A stretch of 64,000 nt of DNA from an uncultured Bacteroidales bacterium (GTDB lineage Bacteria; Bacteroidota; Bacteroidia; Bacteroidales; Paludibacteraceae), in NCBI GenBank assembly GCA_934728255.1, contig CAKVEC010000004.1, positions 124,001 through 188,000 of the forward strand, given 5' to 3'. Of this stretch, positions 33,307 to 42,386 are shown in pieces. The notes below the pieces were generated by a model. It did not search any database. It was not told the origin of the DNA and saw nothing but the letters and a program-made list of their open reading frames with translations. Numbering within the stretch: position 1 is the stretch's first letter; each line of letters opens with the position of its first letter. The position numbers and the translations under genes were made by a program.

Positions 33307-33810
33307 TTAAGCCATCTTGGTGGCAGAAATACCGCCGTCGTCAGTATGACGGATGATATAATAGGGAACACCGAGAGCCTGTATCTCCTGCTCATAGCGT
33401 CGGAACAGTTCAAGACGGATCGCCTCGCCGCCATTCTCGCGAACGGGGTCGTCCACCCATACAAGGTCGGGATACAGAAGCAGATAGACATCCGGTTTGT
33501 ATTGCCGCATTGCCTCCACAACCCAATCGGGCGTACCGCCATAGCAATAATCAAACCATACGCGGGTGATAATCAGTTCGGTATCAAAAAATACGATGCC
33601 ATCGTTCGTATTGTCCGCATAGGCTTTCAGTTGCTCAATCTGGTAGCGGGCAATGGCACAGACATCATCGTAGGTATAATCCCTGCCCAACTGCTCCACA
33701 TACTCCCGCGCATATTCGGGAACATAGATACCGTTATATCGTTGTGCCAACTGCTGCGCCAACGTGGACTTGCCTGTGGATTCAGGACCGATGATTGCTA
33801 CTTTCAACAT
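33307..33810 (-). CDS. NadR/Ttd14-like AAA ATPase
   Basis: A 167-residue P-loop protein (IIGPESTGKSTLAQQLA) with EYAREYVEQLGRDYTYDD, FFDTELIITRVWF and LLYPDLVWVDDPVRENG. These are the features of the kinase domain of NadR and of Ttd14-like proteins, which phosphorylate nicotinamide riboside. The adenylyltransferase half of NadR is missing. No pnuC is nearby, so the substrate is not certain. It starts 2 nt after sprA, thus is in the same operon. Confidence 0.82.
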   Translation of the reverse strand: MLKVAIIGPESTGKSTLAQQLAQRYNGIYVPEYAREYVEQLGRDYTYDDVCAIARYQIEQLKAYADNTNDGIVFFDTELIITRVWFDYCYGGTPDWVVEAMRQYKPDVYLLLYPDLVWVDDPVRENGGEAIRLELFRRYEQEIQALGVPYYIIRHTDDGGISATKMA

Positions 33811-33812
33811 TG

Positions 33813-36800
33813 TTACCGCGTGAGCATCAGTTTGATGTTGATACCCACATTGTCTGCTTTGATCGGGTAAGAGGACGAGATTAGCGGGGTGGTTCCCTGG
33901 TGGTCGTAGAATAGTTGGAGGTTGATCTTCTGCGAAAGCACATAGTCGGCACTTATCTTGATAGCAAACACCTTGTTGCCGCTCGATGCCTGCGTGATAC
34001 CCTCCTCTACCTTGCGAAGCAGCGTCTTGATATCCTTGTACGATATATCCACATTGAGTTTGAGGTCGTTGCTGACCTTCTTCTGCCCGCCGTCTTTCTT
34101 CTTGGTAATAAAACTGAGGTTCTTGATTGTATAGCCACCGCCGATAACAAACTCATTGGTGTGTCCTTCGGTCAGTTGCACACTCGTTACATTGAGGGCA
34201 AGGTTACGCTGCTTGCGATACTCGAACTTGCACGAAAGTGAGTTCTTCATTGAGAGATTCAGTCCGATAAGCGGCGAGAACGCCTCCGTAAGCGACACAT
34301 TGGAGATGTCGTATGCCGAAGACGGCACGGGCATATCGGTAGTAACATCGCGCACGAAACCAACCATCTTATCCGTTTGCCCGTCGAGCGGCACCCATGT
34401 GGAGTAACTGCCATAACTGCCGATAGAGTACTTGCATGTATAGGCGTGCGTGAGTGTTACGGAGCGGAAATGGTCGCGCATCCATGGCAGTTTGCCCAAT
34501 CCGTCGTAGGTAACCGACCAGTTGGGCAGCACACGCAGGATACCGAGGAACGGATTGAGGTTCATCGTGTTGGCATTGCGCCCCGTGTAGGCTGCCAGGA
34601 AAGCAGGTACAAGTACATCGGCAGAGTTCTTCGCTACCACACCATTCTTCGGATCATAGACCTGTCCGCCCGGGAGTATGCCTTTCATAAAGCCCGTAGT
34701 CGGGTATAGTACTCCGTCATATTGCGCCTGTACACGGCTTTGCATTACATCCAAATTTTGCAGGAACCGGTCATAGGTGGCATTGGCAAAATTGTCCTCC
34801 TGCGTACCTATCTTGCTGAACGCCGTACCGATAGCCACCTGTGTGATATTGAACGACCCTGTCATATTCTCCTGCAACTGGTCGTAAGAGTAGATGATAG
34901 AGGTAGAGTTGGCGTAATAGCGTTTGCCGTTGACCTGTATCTTCAGTCCGGGCAGCGGTTCGAGCGTCAGTTTGAGGTCGAAATCACTGGTAAATGCGCG
35001 AGTGGCAGGTTGTACCACCGCCGTATCGCCCGACAGCCAACCGTTCTCTTTGGCACGATTAACAAAGTCGGTCGGTACGAAGCCGAATGCGAAATCAAAG
35101 CCCGGTGCATAGAGTCCGTCCGTGCGTCGTTGTCCCATAAAGCCCGCCTCGGGATTGAAGCCCGGCACGGTCATCGAGTTGGTCTCGCGGTAGGTTACCT
35201 GCACACGGCGGAACATCGTTCCTACATAGGCGAACATATCGCCTGCCACCTGTGCGGGCGTACGTTGGTTCGGATCTTTGGTGGTAACGGTCAGCACCAT
35301 TGCCTCACAATCGGCTTTCGGGGTTATCTTCACTTTGGTGTTGCCACTCGGTTTGAACGATACAGGCACACGGTGTCCCGCGCTGTCGGTGGCCGTAACG
35401 GTAAGCGTCTCGGAGTTGAGGCGGTGGGTTATCTCAATGGTCTTGCCTTTCTCGGCCTTGACGGTTTCGGAATAGGTCTTCGGACGGAACGCACGGCGGG
35501 TCTGACGGCGGGTGTAGAGTTGCGTCATCTGCTTCCAGTATTTCGACTTGCCGTAGAGTGTCTCAAAATTGATACCGCCGTCCACTTGCCACGACTGGAG
35601 CGAGGAGATCGTATTGCCCAGGTCGGTATCGGCTGTGGTCTGCGCCGTGCGTGCCCAGTTGTAGGTTGCATTATACGAGGCGTTGGCAGACAGGGCTTCG
35701 AGGTACGGGATACGGTTGAGCGGCACATTCCAACTGGCAGTAAAGACCTGCTGGTAGGTATAGGGCGAACCCCATTTCGCCAAACTGCGCTGTATGGTAT
35801 CGCGCCATGCCTCATAGTAGTCGTTGGTAAAAGCATAGTCGCGCAGCACCTCGGGCGCATAGTAACCCTCGTCAATGGTGGCGTTCATAGCCGACTGGAA
35901 CGAGAACTTCATATTCTTCGTCAGGTCGTATTTGAAATCGAAGTTACGATCCCACGTAAAGTCCTTGGAGAATGTCAAGTCCATTTGGTCGCCCGCCGAT
36001 GCGGTCAGGTCGCGCATCTTCATGTGCGAGAACGTACGATGCATATTGGTCGAGAATGCCCACGACTGCGGCAGGTAATAGAAATTCATCTCCTTGAGGA
36101 ACTTCACCTTCTGCACTTTCTGCACTTTCTTAAATGGCTCCCATGGCTGCGGATTGAACGAGTAAGCATAGTTGAACGACCCTTTGTGATCGGTGGTTAC
36201 ATTCTTTTCCATTTCAGGAGTATGCTCGTTCTGCTTGTTGTAGGATGCAGAGATGGAGAAGTTGGCAGGGTCGTAGAACATATCGCGTTTCTTCGACTTG
36301 ATATTCACCTTCATATTCGTTACAGAGAACGAGGTGGATTCCTGCACGGTATTCGACATCGTGCGCACCGAGTCGCGCTGCTCCTTGTCGTCATAGGTAT
36401 CAAGGGTCTCCTTGAGTTTGATATCCGTGTCGAGCGGGTCATAGTCGGGCGACAGCGTCTCGTTGGAATACGACACATAGAGCGGCATCTGTATCTTGGC
36501 TTTCTCTGGGAACAGACGCCCTGCCTCGAGAGCAGCACTGACCGACAACTGGTAGATATTATCCATATTGCGGTCAAGCACATTTGATTCGATAGAACCA
36601 TAACCCGCCGTCTCCAAACGCCCTGCCACGTTCAGTTGCGCAATGTCGCTTACCGACAATGCCGCATTCGCCATGGCTGCCACACCACCCTGCTCGTTAA
36701 ACTCGCTCAGACGCAGTTCGTTCACCCATATCTCGCCCGACGCATCGTGCGTACCCGAGTTGCGCACACCGATCATAATACATTCCACATCCTCCAATGT

Positions 36801-39800
36801 CGGGTTGCCGAGCACGGTTATCTTATTCTGCGGCTTACCGCTCGCATCATCATATACTATATAAGGTATATTGTTGCCCACATCGGTATTGCCCGCACGC
36901 TTGGCTTTGTTGCGTGCGGTCTTGGCATTGGTCAGCACCGAGAACGGGAAATCGAACATATTATCCTGTGGCCATACTTTCCATCGGTCGGTCTCATTAT
37001 CATTGCTGTACAAGCCCGCTTCGGTCAGGTGAAGCGGAATCTCGTACTCATAGTAGTTGTTCTTCAGGTCGGTACCCAGGCGGATAAAGCAACTCAGATC
37101 GCCGTCTTGCAAGTCGGGGTCGATATTCTCCATCTTCTCCGCATGCACAAACATCTGCAGATTCTTGTAGTTGCGCATATCGTAGCCGGTGTTCTTATAT
37201 ACGGCACGCGCATCTTTCGGACTCAGGTCGGTAACACGCAGCACCATTGCCTGCTCATTGAGCGGAATGAGCGTCGCTTGTCCGGGGTCGGTTTGGCGGC
37301 TCACACCCGGCGGAAGCACATAGTTGACCGGCGTACGACTCGAGTTCTCCTCTATATTCACCGCCTGCACATTGAGTTGCGCCCCCGTATTGACGGAAGC
37401 ACCGATCGGGTGGAGGGTTTTGGTATAATTACGCCATTCGCCGCGTACCAGATCGAGGGTAGCCAAACGAAGGTGCGTCTCATGGGAACAACCCGTCAGG
37501 TAGATACGCATAAAACGTATCGACTTGAAATTACGAATAGAACCGACTGTCTGCACATCGCTACTGTCGCCACGCAGAGGTATCTTGAACTGGTACCACG
37601 TTACATCTTCGGTCGAGCCATTGCGTAGTTTGACATTCACCACTTTCTTCTCCGTGATATGCTGGCGGCCTACCTCCATCATATCCGGACGGAGCAGCAC
37701 TTTGTACTGGTAGTATTTCTCGTACTCGTTGAGGGTATTGTCGCCGTTGATGTCCTCTATATCGGGCTGCAACGTAGAGGCGGTTCCGTAACTCTCGGTC
37801 TGCGACTCGGTATCGGGCGAGTTACCCTCCGTGCCGTTATAGTGCTTGTAGCGGTCGAGAACAGACACCTCCTGCTGATCAAAGTCTGTACCGCGATAGT
37901 AGTGGAAATTATCACCGGCAGGGTCGTTGAGCGGGGAGAATGCGTCCATATTCCATGCCGCCAGCACATCTGCCGAAACGGTGTTGCGCAGTGTCTCTAT
38001 GTATGTTCTGTACGCGCCGTAGTTCATCTCGTCAGCCGTGCTCAGACCATTGAGACCCACATCCTGTTTGGCGCGGGCGCCCGTCTCGTTGGAGAAAGCC
38101 GTAACGGTGGAGTTGGTACGCGGCACACGTCCCCAGACGGTGGTATCCACGCTATTGACATCATTGTCGGAGATGGGCAGACCATGCTCAAACGATTTCT
38201 TGCCGTCGCGCAGAATATCCTCGGATATGTCTCCGAGGTTGATATACATCTCCCCTTCATACCCGTCGGGATTGGTCAGTGCGGGATCCATCAGCCAGAA
38301 CTCGATATACTCGATATTCGATTTCTCGAAATCCGTGTTATCCAATTTGCGCATCATACCGCCCCAGCGTTTCTTCGGATCTCTGAGTTTACCCGTAGCA
38401 GGGTCTATCTCGCTTGCCACAATGTTGTACGGACCGCGCTCCTCCGGATAGAAACTCAAGTTGAGGATACTCAGTTTGGTATCGGCATTCGCCACCTGTT
38501 CCTTGCTCGGATAGATCTCTTTCTCATAGACGATACGCACACGATGGTCGGACATGGCATCGGGGTCGTTCTTGAGATGCTGCGGAGTATTGGTCTGCGG
38601 ATAAACCAGCAGAGGATCCACCGTGTACCACGCCAGAAGCGCACGGTTCTTGCCATACTCGATGTTGTTGCTCAGTTTCGATTCTTCAAACGGACTCGGC
38701 GTGGAAGCCAGAAACCAGTAACTCGGATAATGGACATCTATGTTCGTCGTCGTGGACTCGAAATCATCGATGTACGAGGTACCCACAGAACCGACATCGC
38801 GCGTATGCCCCGGTATCAGGTGCGCAAACTCGGCATTCACTTGGAACGTAGAGGGCGCACTCGCCGAAATCCACGGTATCTTGTCAATGGCATTGGTCAG
38901 CCACTGCATCTCGGTCTTCCAACTGCCGTTCACACCCCATATCGTGTTCGCCAGCGGCTCGCTACCCGTATTCACCTTGGTGGTCAGCGGGCGTTCGCGC
39001 AGGTGCATAACCGTTCCGCCGATAACCAGATCGGGGTTGAACTCATACTCCAAATGCGCCCCGAACAGGCTCTTGCGCTGCATGGAAAAAGTGGATTGGT
39101 TCTCCAACTTCACGTCCACATTCGTACCCGATTCGAGAATGGACTGGTTGAGAATCGTAACCGTTCCCATTGTATAGTCCACGGTATAGTCCACGTTCTC
39201 TATCAGCGTCGCACCGCCTGCCGTCACGGTAACACTTCCGCGCGGTACGTTCATCGCATTCAGGCGTATCTCGCTGCCGCTCGTGCCTTTGTATTTTCCT
39301 GTCAGGTGGAACTTGTTTTTCTCCGACATCTCCTGCGCCACCACCAACGTCGAATCGTACAACTCTTGGAATACGTACTTGTCCGCAATGGCATTGTTGC
39401 CTATGGCACTGCGCAAATGGCTGCCGAAAGGTTCCAGCACAGGGAAGATCACCCGTCCGTTGCTCGAATAGACGGTCATATTCTCTATATAGTCGAACTT
39501 GCCGTCGGGATAGGGGTTGTTCTTGCTGTCCAGTCGGTCGAGGTTCATCACACGCAGCAGTTGTTTGCCCGCTACCGCCCCCTCGGTCAGGTACTGCATA
39601 TCTGTGCCCACCGAGTCGTTCCGATAAGTAATGTACAACTCGAACTTATCCGATGAGATACTGCTTGCCCCAAGAGAGTAGATGTTCTTCATCATCAAGT
39701 CCCACGTACCCGCATTTTTCTTCATCGGCGCATTGGAGGTGCTTTTCAGCAGTTTCAGTATCAGTGCATTCGGCGCACGCAGTTCGTCGCTTGCATCGGT

Positions 39801-41321
39801 AGAGAACTCACCTACCTGATAGACCTGTCCGCCGTAGGTATATTCATAAGCCACTGCCAGCACCTCGTCCTGGTTGAGCGCCGAGCGCAAGGAGATAAAG
39901 CCGAGTGCGGTATTCAATGTATATTCGCTTGACGACAGCAGACGTGCCGACTCTACTTTCTCGAAGTCGTCTCCGCCCTCCAAATCCGACAATGCCTGCG
40001 AAGTCTGCTGTATATCGCGTATATCGGCGCGGCTACGAACCGTATTGTATAGGTCATTGGTCTTGTTGTCAGGCACTTGCGTTGCATTAGCCACCCATGT
40101 ATGGTTGGCTATGTGTGCATTGGTCTCGCCCAGGTCGGTAAAAGCAATGATATTACGGGCTTGGTCGTAGTTGCCGCGCTTGTTGGTAACCCAAACCTCT
40201 ATCTTGTTGATGGTTACGCCGCTGGCGATATAAGGTGCCGTCGCCATCGCACTCTCGTATTGGTCGCGGAAGAAATAACCGAGGAAGAAATGCCGGTTCT
40301 CGTCGTAGTTGTCGCCCGACACATCAAACTTGGTCATCTGTGCACCGCCCTTCGAACTCACCGTCTGGCTCTCCGAGTTCTGCTGGCTCACCAATGCCTG
40401 TATGCGGAACTTGCCGAATTTCAAATTCGTTTTTATACCAAACAATGCCTGACTGCCGCGTATCAGACTCGAATTCAAATCCATCGTTACATTACCCGCC
40501 TCTATCGACTGGATAATGTCGTCCTCCTGCCCCTTGTAGGCAAGTTTGAGGTTCTGTTGGTCAAACGAGAAACTGGCTTCGGTGTTGTAGTTCATGTTGA
40601 AGTTGAGTTTCTCACCCACCTTGCCGTTCACGTTCACCTGTATCTTCTCGTCGAAGTCAAAGATATTGTTGTTCCTTGCCCGAAGCGTCAGACTCGGGTT
40701 CTCTATATATTGGTGCTTGAATCCGAACAGCAACTCCGCCGAACCCTGCATCTTCAGTTGCACACCGCCGGGACCGAAGACCTTGTCCGCCGGACCGATA
40801 TTGAATTTCATATCGGTGATGTCGAATTTCTTCTCGTTGTTGTGCTCCACCTCGCTGATTTTCTGCTGCCAATAGGCGTGCATCAGTTTCTGCTCCGTGT
40901 AGGCTTTGTATTCGGCATCCGTCATCAGATACGGCGTTGCCACATCCACATCGCCGATCTTGGTGTGTATCACATAATACCCCGTATTCGGTTCGTAATC
41001 AACCGTCGTCGTGATGTTCGCCGGATTATTCAGATCAAGGCTGCTCTTGGGGGCGGAAAGTTGGTCATAGTCGTTCGCCCCTAGTTGCTGCACCTGCACC
41101 GGTGCCCAGACGGCACTGTCCGCCATAGCCGTCTCGGCGGGAATAGTCTCCACATCCTCGGGCGTCTGTGCGGTCTGTTGCCGGGCGGCTTGCTGTGCCG
41201 CCTGCTCCGCCATACGGCGGTCGTTCCGCTTGCTCGGAACAAGCGGCTGACGCTGTTGCGCCCACAGTATCATCGGGGCACACAAAAGCAATATACAGGC
41301 TAAACGTTTCAGAGAAATCAA
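33813..41321 (-). CDS. sprA: Type IX secretion translocon protein SprA (Sov)
   Basis: The giant outer-membrane barrel of the type IX secretion system. 2,502 residues with a signal peptide (ISLKRLACILLLCAPMILWA), two SprA N-terminal-like regions (NPANITTTVDYEPNTGYYVI near residue 90) and long beta-rich parts, ending with strand ISSSYPIKADNVGINIKLML. The length fits the family (about 2,400-2,500). There is no ATG before the signal: the TTG at 41321 overlaps the ruvA stop (TTGA), and a TTG at 41363 would give 14 more residues. I prefer 41321. ruvA next to sprA is a known Bacteroidota arrangement. It is the only type IX component in the window. Confidence 0.94.
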   Translation of the reverse strand: MISLKRLACILLLCAPMILWAQQRQPLVPSKRNDRRMAEQAAQQAARQQTAQTPEDVETIPAETAMADSAVWAPVQVQQLGANDYDQLSAPKSSLDLNNPANITTTVDYEPNTGYYVIHTKIGDVDVATPYLMTDAEYKAYTEQKLMHAYWQQKISEVEHNNEKKFDITDMKFNIGPADKVFGPGGVQLKMQGSAELLFGFKHQYIENPSLTLRARNNNIFDFDEKIQVNVNGKVGEKLNFNMNYNTEASFSFDQQNLKLAYKGQEDDIIQSIEAGNVTMDLNSSLIRGSQALFGIKTNLKFGKFRIQALVSQQNSESQTVSSKGGAQMTKFDVSGDNYDENRHFFLGYFFRDQYESAMATAPYIASGVTINKIEVWVTNKRGNYDQARNIIAFTDLGETNAHIANHTWVANATQVPDNKTNDLYNTVRSRADIRDIQQTSQALSDLEGGDDFEKVESARLLSSSEYTLNTALGFISLRSALNQDEVLAVAYEYTYGGQVYQVGEFSTDASDELRAPNALILKLLKSTSNAPMKKNAGTWDLMMKNIYSLGASSISSDKFELYITYRNDSVGTDMQYLTEGAVAGKQLLRVMNLDRLDSKNNPYPDGKFDYIENMTVYSSNGRVIFPVLEPFGSHLRSAIGNNAIADKYVFQELYDSTLVVAQEMSEKNKFHLTGKYKGTSGSEIRLNAMNVPRGSVTVTAGGATLIENVDYTVDYTMGTVTILNQSILESGTNVDVKLENQSTFSMQRKSLFGAHLEYEFNPDLVIGGTVMHLRERPLTTKVNTGSEPLANTIWGVNGSWKTEMQWLTNAIDKIPWISASAPSTFQVNAEFAHLIPGHTRDVGSVGTSYIDDFESTTTNIDVHYPSYWFLASTPSPFEESKLSNNIEYGKNRALLAWYTVDPLLVYPQTNTPQHLKNDPDAMSDHRVRIVYEKEIYPSKEQVANADTKLSILNLSFYPEERGPYNIVASEIDPATGKLRDPKKRWGGMMRKLDNTDFEKSNIEYIEFWLMDPALTNPDGYEGEMYINLGDISEDILRDGKKSFEHGLPISDNDVNSVDTTVWGRVPRTNSTVTAFSNETGARAKQDVGLNGLSTADEMNYGAYRTYIETLRNTVSADVLAAWNMDAFSPLNDPAGDNFHYYRGTDFDQQEVSVLDRYKHYNGTEGNSPDTESQTESYGTASTLQPDIEDINGDNTLNEYEKYYQYKVLLRPDMMEVGRQHITEKKVVNVKLRNGSTEDVTWYQFKIPLRGDSSDVQTVGSIRNFKSIRFMRIYLTGCSHETHLRLATLDLVRGEWRNYTKTLHPIGASVNTGAQLNVQAVNIEENSSRTPVNYVLPPGVSRQTDPGQATLIPLNEQAMVLRVTDLSPKDARAVYKNTGYDMRNYKNLQMFVHAEKMENIDPDLQDGDLSCFIRLGTDLKNNYYEYEIPLHLTEAGLYSNDNETDRWKVWPQDNMFDFPFSVLTNAKTARNKAKRAGNTDVGNNIPYIVYDDASGKPQNKITVLGNPTLEDVECIMIGVRNSGTHDASGEIWVNELRLSEFNEQGGVAAMANAALSVSDIAQLNVAGRLETAGYGSIESNVLDRNMDNIYQLSVSAALEAGRLFPEKAKIQMPLYVSYSNETLSPDYDPLDTDIKLKETLDTYDDKEQRDSVRTMSNTVQESTSFSVTNMKVNIKSKKRDMFYDPANFSISASYNKQNEHTPEMEKNVTTDHKGSFNYAYSFNPQPWEPFKKVQKVQKVKFLKEMNFYYLPQSWAFSTNMHRTFSHMKMRDLTASAGDQMDLTFSKDFTWDRNFDFKYDLTKNMKFSFQSAMNATIDEGYYAPEVLRDYAFTNDYYEAWRDTIQRSLAKWGSPYTYQQVFTASWNVPLNRIPYLEALSANASYNATYNWARTAQTTADTDLGNTISSLQSWQVDGGINFETLYGKSKYWKQMTQLYTRRQTRRAFRPKTYSETVKAEKGKTIEITHRLNSETLTVTATDSAGHRVPVSFKPSGNTKVKITPKADCEAMVLTVTTKDPNQRTPAQVAGDMFAYVGTMFRRVQVTYRETNSMTVPGFNPEAGFMGQRRTDGLYAPGFDFAFGFVPTDFVNRAKENGWLSGDTAVVQPATRAFTSDFDLKLTLEPLPGLKIQVNGKRYYANSTSIIYSYDQLQENMTGSFNITQVAIGTAFSKIGTQEDNFANATYDRFLQNLDVMQSRVQAQYDGVLYPTTGFMKGILPGGQVYDPKNGVVAKNSADVLVPAFLAAYTGRNANTMNLNPFLGILRVLPNWSVTYDGLGKLPWMRDHFRSVTLTHAYTCKYSIGSYGSYSTWVPLDGQTDKMVGFVRDVTTDMPVPSSAYDISNVSLTEAFSPLIGLNLSMKNSLSCKFEYRKQRNLALNVTSVQLTEGHTNEFVIGGGYTIKNLSFITKKKDGGQKKVSNDLKLNVDISYKDIKTLLRKVEEGITQASSGNKVFAIKISADYVLSQKINLQLFYDHQGTTPLISSSYPIKADNVGINIKLMLTR

Positions 41322-41929
41322 AGCATTTTGAGGGCTTGGCGGATCACTTGTTCCACGCTGCAAGCGGGGTTGTCTTTCAGTATCTTGTCCACTGCTTTGC
41401 CGCTGGCAGCCGCTTGGAAACCGAGCATGGTGAGCGCACTCACCGCCTCGGTCTTCACTTCGCTGTCCACCGTGCCGAAACTGTCCTCCGTCGGCAACGC
41501 AGTCGGATCACCGTCTACATCTATTTTCAGCACCTTGTCCTTCAAGTCCACAATCACACGCTGCGCTGTCTTCGGACCGAGTCCTTTCACTTGCGACAAC
41601 GCTTTTGCATTGCCCGTCGCTATAATCTGGCGTATCTCCGCCGCCGAAAAAGCCGACATAATCATACGTGCCGTGTTCGCACCTATGCCGCTTACGGTCA
41701 TCAGCAGCACAAACAACGCCCGTTCCCCCTTGGTCTGAAAACCGAACACATCATGGGTATCCTCGCGGATAATCTCGGTGGTATAGAGTTTGGCTTCCTG
41801 CCCCTCTTTGCTCACCAATGCCGAGTAGGTCGGCAACGCAATGTTCACCTCATACCCCACCCCCGCAGCCTCTATCACCGCCACCGTCGGATTCAGTTCT
41901 GTCAGTTGTCCTTTGATATATTCAATCAT
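41318..41929 (-). CDS. ruvA: Holliday junction helicase subunit RuvA
   Basis: Binds Holliday junctions and loads the RuvB motor. 203 residues with the OB-fold (MIEYIKGQLTELNPTVAVIE), two helix-hairpin-helix motifs (VSGIGANTARMIMS, VKGLGPKTAQRVI) and the C-terminal RuvB-binding domain (VSALTMLGFQ, VEQVIRQALKML). Its stop overlaps the sprA start. ruvB is not in the window. Confidence 0.96.
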   Translation of the reverse strand: MIEYIKGQLTELNPTVAVIEAAGVGYEVNIALPTYSALVSKEGQEAKLYTTEIIREDTHDVFGFQTKGERALFVLLMTVSGIGANTARMIMSAFSAAEIRQIIATGNAKALSQVKGLGPKTAQRVIVDLKDKVLKIDVDGDPTALPTEDSFGTVDSEVKTEAVSALTMLGFQAAASGKAVDKILKDNPACSVEQVIRQALKML

Positions 41930-41959
41930 ACTTTTCCGTCTATATACAAAACAAGCGCA

Positions 41960-41991
41960 CAAAGATACAACAAAAAACGCAAATATGCAAA
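41960..41991 (-). promoter_or_regulatory. Promoter of ruvA-sprA, TTTG-N20-TATCTTTG
   Basis: TATCTTTG (41960-41967) and TTTG (41988-41991), exactly 20 nt apart, 31 nt before the ruvA start. Confidence 0.8.
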
Positions 41992-42151
41992 AGTTTTTTG
42001 GCAACTCCGTTAATTCCCGTTAATTGCATTATCGGTTTTGAGAAATCTCCTATGCCAAGAGCGGCAAATAGTGGCACGTGCTACGCACAAAGCGTTGCTT
42101 TTCGCCACAATACACCGAAATAGGCTTATTCTATCAGCATCTATTCACGAA

Positions 42152-42215
42152 TAACCCGTTAATCACCCGATAATCACCCGATAATCACCCGTTAATCACC
42201 CGATAATCACCCGAT
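42152..42215. repeat. Period-11 tandem repeat (CCGATAATCAC)
   Basis: Five to six copies of CCGATAATCAC, some as CCGTTAATCAC, between the divergent ruvA and htpG genes. The same unit occurs at 21514-21563. No gene is seen in 41992-42386. Confidence 0.85.
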
Positions 42216-42386
42216 GCATTTATTATCTTGTTATACGGGAGGCTATGCGGAAGATAGTTATACGGAATGTACCTAATATGCCAAAATGGCAGCCAACCGC
42301 ATTTGGCAAACTTTTTGACCTATACAATGCGTGCTATGCCCGTCATAGCCGTAACCAGAGTATTAACTAAAAAACACCAATATACT

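Noticed and set aside
34722..39656. Long plus-strand ORFs of 621 and 665 residues
   Set aside because: They lie antisense to sprA, have no recognisable motif or signal, and arise from the codon bias of the real gene.
42152..42215. Possible CRISPR array
   Set aside because: The unit is only 11 nt and there are no spacers; it is a simple tandem repeat. No cas genes are near.
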